64,000 nt of DNA, taken from Alloalcanivorax dieselolei B5 (lineage in GTDB: Bacteria > Pseudomonadota > Gammaproteobacteria > Pseudomonadales > Alcanivoracaceae). Shown one piece after another: positions 25,104 to 33,755 of the stretch. The stretch's first letter is position 1; every line of letters begins with the position of its first letter. Made by a program: the position numbers and the translations under genes. The notes under the pieces were generated by a model. The model had not been told where the DNA came from, ran no database searches, and saw nothing but the letters and a program-made list of their open reading frames with translations. The stretch lies in contig NC_018691.1 of the NCBI RefSeq assembly GCF_000300005.1, forward strand, positions 434,001 to 498,000. The letters run 5' to 3'.

Positions 25104-25727
25104 ATGATCACTGTATTCACGGATTCTTCCCCCAACGGCTTCAAGGTCACCATTGCTCTTGAAGAGCTGGGGCTGCCTTATGCGCTGGAACAGGTCAATC
25201 TTCATGCTGGCGAGCATCGCCAATCGTCTTTCCTGGCGATGAACCCCCATGGCCGGATTCCCGTCCTGCGTGATGAGCAAACCGGAGTGACGCTTTTTGA
25301 GTCCTCGGCGATCCTGTTGTATCTGGCGGAAAAAACCGGGCGCCTGCTGCCGGAGGCGTTGACGGCCCGTTGGGAAGCGATCAAATGGCTGCAGTTTCAT
25401 TCCGCCAGCATGGGGCCGATACTGGGACAGCGCGTGCATTTCGAGTTGTTCGCGCCGACCCGGTTGCGCGAGGCTATTGATCGTTACCGGAGCTTGAGCG
25501 AGGAAGCCTTCGCCACGCTGGACCGGCATCTGAGTAGCCGGGTCTTTCTGGCTGGCGACAGCTATTCCATCGCCGATATCGCCACTTTCGGCTGGACGCA
25601 TATCGCCGTGATTTGCGGCTTCGGATTCGAGCACCATCGCCATTTGACACGCTGGCATGATGCCGTGGCGCGGCGGCCGGCGGTAGGGCGTGGCGTGATG
25701 CTGCCGGCACCGGCCACCGGGCCGTGA
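25104..25727 (+). CDS. Glutathione S-transferase family protein
   Basis: Cytosolic two-domain GST of 207 residues. The thioredoxin-like N-terminal domain has VFTDSSPNGFKVTIALEEL and the cis-Pro/Glu-Ser signature GRIPVL..TLFESSAILLYLAE (residues about 51-76). The helical C-terminal domain contains LAGDSYSIADIATFGW, the conserved N-capping Asp motif. The SSPNGFKV opening resembles Ure2/YfcG-like GSTs. Confidence 0.88.
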   Translation: MITVFTDSSPNGFKVTIALEELGLPYALEQVNLHAGEHRQSSFLAMNPHGRIPVLRDEQTGVTLFESSAILLYLAEKTGRLLPEALTARWEAIKWLQFHSASMGPILGQRVHFELFAPTRLREAIDRYRSLSEEAFATLDRHLSSRVFLAGDSYSIADIATFGWTHIAVICGFGFEHHRHLTRWHDAVARRPAVGRGVMLPAPATGP

Positions 25728-25768
25728 TGTTTATTCAATATCAAGAACAGGTTCCAGGGTGATCAGGT

Positions 25769-26278
25769 ATGACGTACAGGGCTGATGTGTTAGCCACGCC
25801 GCTGGGGCCGATGATTGCCCTGGTTGATGAGCAAGGTGCTCTGGTGCGTCTGGAGTTCGTTGATGGGCAGCATCATCCGGCCAGTGTGCATTGGCGCGGC
25901 CTGTCCTATGTTCAGGATGCGGCGGCTGTCCGTCCTGTGGCGGAGCAACTGGACGCTTATTTCGCTGAGCAATTGACGGATTTCGACGTGCCGCTGGCGC
26001 CCCTGGGTAACGCTTTTCTGCAAGAGGCCTGGCGCCATCTGCGGCGAGTGCCCTACGGCACCACCATCTCCTATGGCGAGTTGGCAACACGGCTGCCCCG
26101 GCCCACTTCGGCGCGGGCTATTGGCCGTGCCAATGCGGTCAATCCGATCGCCATTATTGTCCCTTGTCACCGGGTGATTGGTGCCGACGGCAGCCTTACC
26201 GGCTACGCTGGCGGGATCGAACGCAAGCAGGCGTTGCTTGAGTTGGAGTGCGCGCTGCCGCAGCGGAGTTTGTTGTGA
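25769..26278 (+). CDS. ogt: Methylated-DNA--protein-cysteine methyltransferase (first copy)
   Basis: Suicide DNA-repair protein removing O6-alkyl groups from guanine. The 169-residue protein has the helix-turn-helix SYGELATRLPRP, the Asn hinge (GRANAVNPIAIIVP) and the acceptor Cys133 in PCHRV, followed by GADGSLTGYAGGIERK. The weakly conserved N-terminal domain is normal for Ogt. A second copy lies 2.5 kb downstream. Its stop abuts the convergent LysR stop. Confidence 0.92.
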   Translation: MTYRADVLATPLGPMIALVDEQGALVRLEFVDGQHHPASVHWRGLSYVQDAAAVRPVAEQLDAYFAEQLTDFDVPLAPLGNAFLQEAWRHLRRVPYGTTISYGELATRLPRPTSARAIGRANAVNPIAIIVPCHRVIGADGSLTGYAGGIERKQALLELECALPQRSLL

Positions 26279-27172
26279 TCAGTCCTCGCCGCACGATGCC
26301 TCCTGTGCCAGCCATTCTCTGAAGAGTGTCATGGCCGGCTTTTCCTGCACCGAAGACGGCCACACCAGATAATAGGCGAAATCCGATGGCCAGGGCTGAT
26401 CCAGAGCCAGTACCAGCCGGCCGGCATCGATTTCCGCCCGGGCATGCACATCCCGGATCAAAGCGAGACCCTGCCCGGCCTCCGCCGCCCGGATCAGCAG
26501 CAGCTCGTCATTGAATGCGGGTCCCCGGTCGGCGTGGGTCGGTTCGCTCACCCCCAGTGCTTTCAGCCACAGCACCCAGTCCGCCCGGTTGCTGTTTTGC
26601 AGTAGTGGGAAGGCCAGACAGTCGGCGGGTTCCTGGATCAGTGGTCCCCGGGCCAACAGGGCGGGGCTGGCCACCGGCACCAGCACCGACGCCATCAGGC
26701 GCAGGCATGCCAGTCCGGGGTAATCGCCCAGGCCGTGACGGATCGCCACGTCCACCCGGTCACGCTGAAAGTGGATCAGATCGGATGAGGCCTCCACGCG
26801 AACATCGATATCCGGGTGACGCTCGGTGAAGCGGCCGAGACGGGGCACCAGCCAGGAGGCGGCAAAGGACGGCGTGGTGCTCACGGTCAGTGTTTGCCGG
26901 GCGTTCCGGGCTTCCAGGCTGCCCAGGCTGCGTTCGATCTGTTCGAAGGCCTGGAGCAGGGCGGGATGAACCTGTTCGCCGGCTTCGGTGAGCTGCATGC
27001 CCTGGCGGGTTCGGATAAACAGAGGCGCGCCGATCCGCTCCTCCAACTGTTTCAGTTGCTGACTGACCGCGCCGGGCGTAACCCCCATCACCCCGGCGGC
27101 GCGCTTGACGCTGCCATGCCGTCCAATTTCAGTAAAGGCGCGTAGGGCCAGTAACGGCAGAACCGCACTCAT
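26279..27172 (-). CDS. LysR-type regulator, GcvA-like
   Basis: Regulator of 297 residues with an N-terminal winged helix-turn-helix (LLALRAFTEIGRHGSVKRAAGVMGVTPGAVSQQLKQLEERIGAPLF, residues about 6-51). The periplasmic-binding-like effector domain starts near 90 (TLTVSTTPSFAASWLVPRLGRF). The latter segment is typical of the GcvA/AmpR/PtxE group. It is divergent from the Ada-AlkA gene with a 163-base gap, so it may regulate that gene, but no dyad is obvious. Confidence 0.9.
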   Translation of the reverse strand: MSAVLPLLALRAFTEIGRHGSVKRAAGVMGVTPGAVSQQLKQLEERIGAPLFIRTRQGMQLTEAGEQVHPALLQAFEQIERSLGSLEARNARQTLTVSTTPSFAASWLVPRLGRFTERHPDIDVRVEASSDLIHFQRDRVDVAIRHGLGDYPGLACLRLMASVLVPVASPALLARGPLIQEPADCLAFPLLQNSNRADWVLWLKALGVSEPTHADRGPAFNDELLLIRAAEAGQGLALIRDVHARAEIDAGRLVLALDQPWPSDFAYYLVWPSSVQEKPAMTLFREWLAQEASCGED

Positions 27173-27335
27173 GATTTAGTTTGCCTATGCCTGATGTTTG
27201 AGACAGATCGGGGCAATGCCCTTCCACCTAATGGAGTCTCCCTCTTTTGGTACCATTTTGGAATTTAGTTTTTCTGAATAAAAAACAAAAATCTCCAGGT
27301 CCGAAAAGGGCGAGTAGCGGACGGCACCGGGGGGT

Positions 27336-28796
27336 ATGATCGGTTCCATGTGGATTGACGATGATCAGTGTTATCAGGCCCTTCGCACCCGCGATGTTCG
27401 TTTCGACGGGCGCTTTTTCGTGGCGGTGTCCTCCACCGGCGTGTACTGCCGGCCGGTGTGTCCGGCGCGTCTGCCGAAGCGGGAGAACTGCCGTTTCTTC
27501 GCCAGCGCCGCGGCGGCGGAATCCGAAGGCTACCGTCCTTGTCTGCGCTGCCGGCCGGAACTGGCGCCGGGGGATGCCAGCGTGGACGCGAACCGCCGCC
27601 TGGCCAGACAGGCGGCGGAATATCTGGATGCCGGGGCGGGCGATGGGGAATCGCTGACGACTCTGGCGGAACGGCTTGGCGTCACCGATCGCCATTTGCG
27701 CCGGGCTTTCCACTCCGAATTCGGCGTGGCGCCGGTGGAATACGTGCAAACCCGGCGCTTATTGCTGGCCCGGCGTCTGTTGCGCGACACCGGCCTGACC
27801 ATTACCGAGGTGGCGCTGGCCGCCGGTTTCAACAGTTTGCGGCGCTTCAACACCCTGTTCCGGGGGCGTTATGGGCAGCCGCCCTCGGCATGGCGACGGG
27901 CCGCGTCAGGGCGTCGCACCAGCGACGGCGAATTGGTCTTTCATTTGAGCTATCGGCCGCCCTTTGATTGGGAGGCGCTGCGCGATTTTCTCGCCGCCCG
28001 GGCCATTCCCGGAGTGGAAGGCATGGAGCGGGGACAATACCGGCGTACCGCGTTGATCCGGCGTGGCGACAAAGTTCACCGTGGCTGGCTGACCGTGGCG
28101 CCGGGGCCGCGCAACGGACTCACGGTGACGTTGTCCGAGTCTCTGGCACCGGTGGTGCCGGAGGTGTTGGTTCGCTTGCGCCGGCTGTTCGATCTGGACG
28201 CCCAGCCGGCGCTGGTGGCGCAACGGCTGGGTTCGCTGGCGGCGGCGCGGCCGGGGCTGCGGGTGCCGGGGGCCTTCGATGGTTTCGAAGCGGCGGTGCG
28301 CGCGGTGCTGGGACAACAGATCACGGTCAAGGCGGCGCGAACTCTGGCCGGTCGGGTGGCGGCGTCACTGGGCGAGCCGCTGGACACGCCGTTCGAGGAT
28401 CTGACCACCACCTTCCCGGAGGCCGCCGTGGTGGCCGCCGCCGAGGCGGAGACGCTGGGATTGCTGGGCATCATTCGCGCCCGGGTGAAGGCGATCCAGG
28501 CGCTGGCCGCTGCCTGTGCCGAGGATCCCATGCTGCTGTCGCCGGCGGCGGATGTGGAGCGTACCCTGACCGAGCTCAAGGCTCTGCCCGGCATTGGTGA
28601 CTGGACCGCCCAATATCTGGCGATGCGGGCGCTGTCCTGGCCGGATGCGTTTCCCGCCGCCGACCTTGGCGTGCTCAAGGCGTTGGGGGAGACTTCGGCG
28701 GTGGCGGTGAGACGGCGGGCGGAGGCCTGGCGCCCCTGGCGCGCTTATGCGGTGATGCATCTTTGGTTCGGTGGCCAGGAGGACAAGACCCCATGA
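27336..28796 (+). CDS. Ada-type regulator fused to AlkA DNA glycosylase
   Basis: Alkylation-response protein of 486 residues combining three modules. Residues 1-75 are the Ada zinc/phosphotriester domain with Cys38, Cys42, Cys69 and Cys72, the same numbering as E. coli Ada; Cys38 should be the methyl acceptor. Residues 85-185 are an AraC-type pair of helix-turn-helix motifs. Residues 195-486 are AlkA: DNA-binding LKALPGIGDWTAQYLAMRA and catalytic Asp443 in AADLGV. The ATG at 27336 follows GGGGGG; a second in-frame ATG lies four codons on. Its stop overlaps the following ogt start (ATGA), so both are made together. Confidence 0.92.
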   Translation: MIGSMWIDDDQCYQALRTRDVRFDGRFFVAVSSTGVYCRPVCPARLPKRENCRFFASAAAAESEGYRPCLRCRPELAPGDASVDANRRLARQAAEYLDAGAGDGESLTTLAERLGVTDRHLRRAFHSEFGVAPVEYVQTRRLLLARRLLRDTGLTITEVALAAGFNSLRRFNTLFRGRYGQPPSAWRRAASGRRTSDGELVFHLSYRPPFDWEALRDFLAARAIPGVEGMERGQYRRTALIRRGDKVHRGWLTVAPGPRNGLTVTLSESLAPVVPEVLVRLRRLFDLDAQPALVAQRLGSLAAARPGLRVPGAFDGFEAAVRAVLGQQITVKAARTLAGRVAASLGEPLDTPFEDLTTTFPEAAVVAAAEAETLGLLGIIRARVKAIQALAAACAEDPMLLSPAADVERTLTELKALPGIGDWTAQYLAMRALSWPDAFPAADLGVLKALGETSAVAVRRRAEAWRPWRAYAVMHLWFGGQEDKTP

Positions 28797-29293
28797 TCGA
28801 GTATCACGCTTTACCCACATCCCTGGGCGCGTTGTTGCTGGCGGCGGAAGACGACGCGCTGGTAGGCGCTTGGTTCGAAGGGCAGAAATACCATCCTGAC
28901 CCGCGTCCCTGGCGGCACAATCCGGCTCATCCACTGCTGGTGACCGCCGCGAATCAGGTGCGCGCCTACTTCAGCGGGGAGCGCCGCGATTTCGATTTGC
29001 CGCTGGCGCCACGCGGGACCGAATTTCAGCGCCAGGTCTGGGGCGCCCTGAGGGAAATCCGTTGTGGGAACACCTCCACCTATGGCGAATTGGCGCACCG
29101 GCTCGGCCGGCCCCGGGCGGTACGGGCGGTGGGGGCCGCAGTGGGCCGCAACCCCTGCTCGGTGATTATCCCATGTCACCGGGTGCTGGGAGCGAATGGC
29201 AGCCTGACCGGCTATGCTGGCGGCATCGATCGCAAGGCCCGGCTGCTGGCACTGGAGGGCGGCGTACCCAACAACGGCTCCCTGTTTGATTGA
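28793..29293 (+). CDS. ogt: Methylated-DNA--protein-cysteine methyltransferase (second copy, with Ada-AlkA)
   Basis: O6-alkylguanine repair protein of 166 residues with acceptor Cys128 in IIPCHRV, the Asn hinge GRNPCSV, and TYGELAHRLGRP. It is translationally coupled to the Ada-AlkA gene through an ATGA overlap, which supplies the methyltransferase half that the fusion lacks. It is clearly distinct from the first copy, so the pair is probably not a recent tandem duplication. Confidence 0.92.
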   Translation: MIEYHALPTSLGALLLAAEDDALVGAWFEGQKYHPDPRPWRHNPAHPLLVTAANQVRAYFSGERRDFDLPLAPRGTEFQRQVWGALREIRCGNTSTYGELAHRLGRPRAVRAVGAAVGRNPCSVIIPCHRVLGANGSLTGYAGGIDRKARLLALEGGVPNNGSLFD

Positions 29294-29309
29294 CCACGGC
29301 CGCAGGTTG

Positions 29310-29380
29310 ATTCGCGAGCAAGCTCGGCTCCCACAGCGGCTTCGTAGCCCACTTTGTGGGAGCCGAGCTTGCTCGCGAAT
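29310..29380. repeat. REP-type palindrome 2 (26-bp perfect arms)
   Basis: ATTCGCGAGCAAGCTCGGCT through CCCACA at 29310-29335 is exactly complementary to 29355-29380, with GCGGCTTCGTAG in the loop. It has the CGAGCAAGCTCGG core variant, fully compensated on both arms. It lies between ogt and the VOC gene. Confidence 0.85.
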
Positions 29381-29530
29381 ACAGCGCCCATGGTGGACCC
29401 ACGAAAGCATCGCGGAGAACCGCTTGGACAGCGACTGAACCTATTTGTCGAAATCCCCAGCCGCGAGACGACTAGCGATGAACAGCGGCTCTGGCCGTCT
29501 TTTTCACCAGCACCTTGAGAGGTCCCGATC

Positions 29531-29938
29531 ATGTCCAAAATGATTTTCGTCAACCTGCCCGTGGCGGATCTGCCCGCGTCCATGGCGTTCTACGACGCGC
29601 TGGGTTTCGAGAACAATCCGCATTTCACCGATGACACCGCCGCGTGCATGGTCTGGAGCGAGTCGATCCACGTCATGCTGCTCACCCATGACAAGTGGCG
29701 CTCATTCACCCAGAGGCCGATTCCGCCCGCCACCGCCAGTGAAGTGATGCTGGCGCTCAGCCTTGACAGTCGCGAGGACGTGGACGCCATGAACGACACC
29801 GCCGCCGCCCAGGGTGGCACCGCCGATATCAATCCGGTCCAGGATCTGGGGTTCATGTACAACCGCAACCTGGCGGACCCGGACGGCCATGTCTGGGAAG
29901 CGTTCTGGATGGACCCGTCGGCGATCCCCGGTGAATAA
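29531..29938 (+). CDS. VOC/glyoxalase-like protein
   Basis: A 135-residue vicinal-oxygen-chelate-fold protein: two beta-alpha-beta-beta-beta units, opening KMIFVNLPVADLPASMAFYDALGF and ending LADPDGHVWEAFWMDPS. The subgroup resembles PhnB/lactoylglutathione-lyase relatives of unknown substrate. The ATG follows GAGAGGTCC. It is convergent with the MFS gene, six bases away. Confidence 0.82.
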   Translation: MSKMIFVNLPVADLPASMAFYDALGFENNPHFTDDTAACMVWSESIHVMLLTHDKWRSFTQRPIPPATASEVMLALSLDSREDVDAMNDTAAAQGGTADINPVQDLGFMYNRNLADPDGHVWEAFWMDPSAIPGE

Positions 29939-29944
29939 CCGGAT

Positions 29945-31165
29945 TCAGTCGGCCAGGCCGGCACAGGTTTGCGGGGGCATCTGCTGGTAACGGCGGCTGC
30001 GATGCCCCAGGTAAACGCCCAGGGCCAACACCACCGAGGTGGCGGCGAAAGTAGCCCGAAAGCCGCCGCTCCACTCAATGATCAGTGAGGCGGCGGCCGG
30101 GCCGATCAACTGGCCGACGGCGTAGAACAGGGTGACGAAACTCACCGCCACGGCGGCCTGATGGGGCGCCACGGTTTCGGTGGAGGCGGCCAGGATGGAA
30201 GTGAACAGGCCGGAGATGCACAGGCCCAGAATCAGGAAGTGGGCGACGAACATGGGTTGTACCGGCCACAGCACCGGCAGGGCGGTGCCCACCAGGGACA
30301 GCGTCATCGCCAGCACCAGACTGTTGGAATAGCCCAGCCGGTCCGCCAGGCCGCCCCACAGCGGACCGGTGAACACGGACATGATGCCCATCATCGACAC
30401 CAGATGACCGGTGGTCAGTGCCGGTACTCCGGACTCCAGAGCATAGCTGTACATGAACGTGGTTTGCACGATGTAGGTAAGGCCCTGCACACCGTACACC
30501 AGTCCAACCGTGATCACGTGAGGATTGCGGAACACCGGCAAATCCTTGGCGCGGACCTTGGGGCTGGCGCTGGCGGACCGATCCAGAGGATTGCGCAGAA
30601 TCAGCATCGACATGACCAGCACCGCCAGCCCGCCCGCGGCGAACAGCAGCCAGACGTCGCGCCAGCCCTGGTCGGCGCTGCGTTCGGTCATGGCCGGCAC
30701 GATCAGGCCGACCAGCAGCATGCCCAGCCCCACGCCACTGTTGGCGAAGCCGATCACCGCGCCGCGCCGGTGCGGGAAAGTGTTGGCCAGCAGCGAGATC
30801 AAAGGGGTGTAGCCGAAGGCCGTGCCCATGCCCAGTACCAGCATCAACAGCAGGATCGGCACGAAGTCACTGGCGTGGGCGAGGCCGAAGAAGCCGCCGG
30901 TCACCAGCATGAGTCCGAGTACCACCGAAGTCTTGCCGCCGAAGCGGGCAGCGAACACACCGGCCACCATCACCAGCAGCAGATAACCGAGGGCGTTCAC
31001 CGTGCTCAGGTTCGCCGCCTGGGCATTGCTCAGCCCCAGGCCGTCGCGCATGGCCGGCAGCACCAGGCCATAGCTGAGACGGGCAAACACCAGGATGGCG
31101 ATAGTGCACAAAGCCCCGTTGATCACCATCAAGGCGAAGGGCGGGCGGCGGCGGAAAAACGGCAT
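29945..31165 (-). CDS. MFS transporter, YbfB/YjiJ-like
   Basis: Inner-membrane transporter of 406 residues with twelve predicted helices. The start ALMVINGALCTIAILVFARLSYGLVLPAMRDGLGLS and the helix 2-3 loop VFAARFGGKTSVV match the MFS A-motif region; the second half repeats GLADRLGYSNSLV. The substrate is unknown. I chose the ATG giving MPFFRRRPPF, the positively charged cytoplasmic N-terminus. Confidence 0.85.
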   Translation of the reverse strand: MPFFRRRPPFALMVINGALCTIAILVFARLSYGLVLPAMRDGLGLSNAQAANLSTVNALGYLLLVMVAGVFAARFGGKTSVVLGLMLVTGGFFGLAHASDFVPILLLMLVLGMGTAFGYTPLISLLANTFPHRRGAVIGFANSGVGLGMLLVGLIVPAMTERSADQGWRDVWLLFAAGGLAVLVMSMLILRNPLDRSASASPKVRAKDLPVFRNPHVITVGLVYGVQGLTYIVQTTFMYSYALESGVPALTTGHLVSMMGIMSVFTGPLWGGLADRLGYSNSLVLAMTLSLVGTALPVLWPVQPMFVAHFLILGLCISGLFTSILAASTETVAPHQAAVAVSFVTLFYAVGQLIGPAAASLIIEWSGGFRATFAATSVVLALGVYLGHRSRRYQQMPPQTCAGLAD

Positions 31166-31329
31166 GGTGGCCTCGGATTGATCTGATGTTGTTGTTCGTG
31201 CTCCCGGCTCGTCACCTCCGGTCGGGGTGGACGGATCAAGGCGCTTGCCATATTGGCTGCATTTGAGTGTAGCCCAACAACCGGTGGCGGGCATACTGGT
31301 TGGTTTGATGGTCTATAAAATCAGAAGTC

Positions 31330-31424
31330 GCCACAAGGCCGCTGTAGGCGCTTGCCTGCAAGCGAATTTTTGGGTCCTGGAACCCGATTCGCTTGCAGGG
31401 CAAGCTCCTACAGCGGCTTCGTAG
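31330..31424. repeat. REP-type palindrome 3
   Basis: GCTGTAGGCGCTTGCCTGC with CCACAAGGCC before it (31330-31367) faces ATTCGCTTGCAGGGCAAGCT with CCTACAGCGGCTTCGTAG after it (31387-31424). A degenerate third half-unit (TTTGTGGGAAGCGAAT) runs to about 31445. It lies in the 287-base gap between the MFS start and the LPS-kinase-like stop. Confidence 0.82.
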
Positions 31425-31452
31425 TGCGGTTTGTGGGAAGCGAATGGCGTGC

Positions 31453-32181
31453 TTATTCCCGGCCCTGGAAGAACCGTAGCACCTTGCGGATTCTGCGACG
31501 GTCCGCGTCATTGAGTCGGGAGTGGCCGGTATAGCGCAGATAAAAACGCAGGCGTTGCGTCCGGCTGAGAGTGTGTTTGGCGACTTTGTCCAGGCAGGCG
31601 AGATCCTTGATCACGCGGTAGTGCAGGAACGGGCCGAACCAGAAGCGGCCGGCGGGGCAATCGATGAAGAACACCCGGGGCGGGGTGCCGGTAACCAGAA
31701 TATTGCGCCACTTCATATCGCCGTGGCAGAAGCCCCGGGCATGCATGACACGCAGGCCGTCGGCGACCTGGTCGGACACCGTGGCCACCCAGGCCCGATC
31801 CCGCAGGCAGGCGGCGCCGGAGCGGGCCAGGGTGGCGAGATCGGTACTGTCGGGGATGCCCACGGTGATCAGGGCACCCTGATGAAAGCGGCCCAGACGC
31901 CGGCGGAAACCGGCGCCGACCACCTCCGGTACCGGCAGCCCCCAGCGACGGAACAGATCCAGGTTACGCCATTCCCGTTGCACTCGTGGGGTGCCGATCC
32001 AGTTGTGCAGGTGACCGCCGCCGTTGCGGTACCGTTTGACGAAGAAGGTCCGCTCGCCACGGTGCAGGCGCACCACGTCTCCCATGGGGCCGTCCGAGAC
32101 CACTTGCCCCTGGAGTTGAAACACGGCGTCCAGACCGTCGAAAGCGTGTTGGTCCGGGGCGCTTTTGACCCACCATCTCAT
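31453..32181 (-). CDS. Lipopolysaccharide kinase-like (InaA/Kdo-kinase family)
   Basis: Kinase-fold protein of 242 residues. It carries VKRYRNGG (ATP-binding Lys), the catalytic HGDMKWRNIL near residue 160 and the metal-binding position in VFFIDCPAG. The family phosphorylates the LPS inner core in other bacteria; the acceptor here is inferred only. It is monocistronic with the REP locus downstream. Confidence 0.78.
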   Translation of the reverse strand: MRWWVKSAPDQHAFDGLDAVFQLQGQVVSDGPMGDVVRLHRGERTFFVKRYRNGGGHLHNWIGTPRVQREWRNLDLFRRWGLPVPEVVGAGFRRRLGRFHQGALITVGIPDSTDLATLARSGAACLRDRAWVATVSDQVADGLRVMHARGFCHGDMKWRNILVTGTPPRVFFIDCPAGRFWFGPFLHYRVIKDLACLDKVAKHTLSRTQRLRFYLRYTGHSRLNDADRRRIRKVLRFFQGRE

Positions 32182-32382
32182 GGCTATGCCCGTTCCCTTC
32201 TATAAAAAGGTCTCGCCCGAAAGCAGCGTCTATTGTAACGCCGCATACCGGGAAAATCCGGCGCTGACGGGGCGGGCTCTCGCGGACACGGCAAAACCCC
32301 CTTAAAGCGGGCGCAAATCCGTTACACTACGCCTCTTGGCCCGACCGCTGGCGGGTGGGTATCGATGCGAGGAGAGAATGGC

Positions 32383-33723
32383 ATGACGGGGTTCGCCGAA
32401 CTGGGGCTGCATGAGCGCCTGCTTAAGGGGATAGAGGCGTGCTCGATGGAGACGCCCACGGAAGTGCAGAGCGAGGCGATTCCGCAGGCGCTGGCCGGAC
32501 ACGATCTGCGTGTCACCGCCCGCACCGGCAGTGGCAAGACCGCCGCCTTCGCGCTGCCGTTGCTGCAGCATCTGTTGCTGGAACCCAAGCCGCTGGCCGG
32601 CACCCGTGCTCTGATTCTGTCTCCCACCCGGGAGCTGGCCAGCCAGTTGCAGAAGCAAGTGCAGGCGCTGGCGGGATTCACCTTCATCCAGTCCGAAGTG
32701 GTCACCGGCGGCGAGGATTTCAAAGTCCAGGCGGCCCGCATTCGCAAGAATCCGGAGATTCTGGTCGGCACGCCGGGGCGCCTGCTGGAACAGTTGGAGG
32801 CGGGGAATCTGGCCCTGGCGGATCTGGCGGTGCTGGTGATCGATGAAGCCGACCGCATGCTCGACCTTGGCTTTGGCGAGGATGTCAGCCGTCTGGCCGC
32901 GGCCTGTCCGGAGCAGCGCCACACCTGGCTGTTCTCCGCCACCCCGGGGGACGCCAACATGGAGCGCCTGGTGCGCGGTGTGCTGCGTGAGCCCCGAGTC
33001 CTGGCGTTGCATACCGTCCGCGAAATTCATCATGGCATTCGCCAGCAGGTGATCACCGCCGACGACGCGGCGCACAAGGAGCGTCTCACCCAATGGCTGT
33101 TGGCCCATGAGACCTACGCCAAGGCCATGGTGTTCACCAATACCCGGGTGCAGGCGGATCGCCTCGGCGGGGTGTTGCGCGCCACGGCTCGCAACAAGGT
33201 TTATGTGCTGCACGGTGAGAAAGCGCAGAAAGACCGCAAACAGGCCATGGACCGGTTGCGCAACGGCGATGTGGATATCCTGGTGGCCACCGACGTGGCC
33301 GCCCGGGGCCTGGATGTCTCCGGTCTGGACCTGGTGATCAACTTCGACATGCCGCGCAGCGGTGACGATTACGTCCATCGCATTGGCCGTACCGGCCGGC
33401 TTGGTGGCGAGGGGTTGGCGGTATCGCTGGTGAGTGCCAGCGAGTGGAATTTGATGGCGAGCATCCAGCGTTATCTCGATCAGCAGTTCGAGTTCCGCCT
33501 CATCGAGCCCCTCAAGGCCCGCTATCAAGGGCCGAAGAAACGGCGCGCCGATGGCCGTGCGGTGGGCAGCAAAAGCAAAAAGCTGAAACGTAAGGCCGCC
33601 GCCAAAAGCGGCACGAAGAAGGTGAAGAAAGCCTCCGGAGCCCGCGGTAAGGCGAAACCCGCCGCCCAGGAACTCAAAGGCGGTCACGCCACCCTCAAGC
33701 GCAAACCCCGTTCCCAAGACTGA
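32383..33723 (+). CDS. DEAD-box RNA helicase with basic C-terminal tail
   Basis: ATP-dependent RNA helicase of 446 residues with the Q-motif region, Walker A ARTGSGKT (46-53), PTRELA, TPGR, DEAD at 155-158, SAT, and motif VI HRIGRTGR. The last 70 residues are Lys/Arg/Ala-rich, giving an unstructured RNA-binding tail as in SrmB/RhlB-type helicases. The ATG at 32383 has an AGGAGAG upstream and is preferred over the ATG at 32365. Followed after 32 bases by rlmI, so both may serve ribosome assembly. Confidence 0.92.
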   Translation: MTGFAELGLHERLLKGIEACSMETPTEVQSEAIPQALAGHDLRVTARTGSGKTAAFALPLLQHLLLEPKPLAGTRALILSPTRELASQLQKQVQALAGFTFIQSEVVTGGEDFKVQAARIRKNPEILVGTPGRLLEQLEAGNLALADLAVLVIDEADRMLDLGFGEDVSRLAAACPEQRHTWLFSATPGDANMERLVRGVLREPRVLALHTVREIHHGIRQQVITADDAAHKERLTQWLLAHETYAKAMVFTNTRVQADRLGGVLRATARNKVYVLHGEKAQKDRKQAMDRLRNGDVDILVATDVAARGLDVSGLDLVINFDMPRSGDDYVHRIGRTGRLGGEGLAVSLVSASEWNLMASIQRYLDQQFEFRLIEPLKARYQGPKKRRADGRAVGSKSKKLKRKAAAKSGTKKVKKASGARGKAKPAAQELKGGHATLKRKPRSQD

Positions 33724-33755
33724 TTTGCGGTCCATAGTCTTTTTAAGGTGCTGTC

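Noticed and set aside
30525-30812. Short plus-strand frames in the 30-31 kb region as small genes
   Set aside because: All lie antisense to the MFS gene without SD or conserved features.
30161-31186. A 341-codon plus-strand frame inside the MFS gene
   Set aside because: Composition (His/Gln-rich) is typical of antisense frames of membrane-protein genes; the minus strand encodes a convincing transporter.
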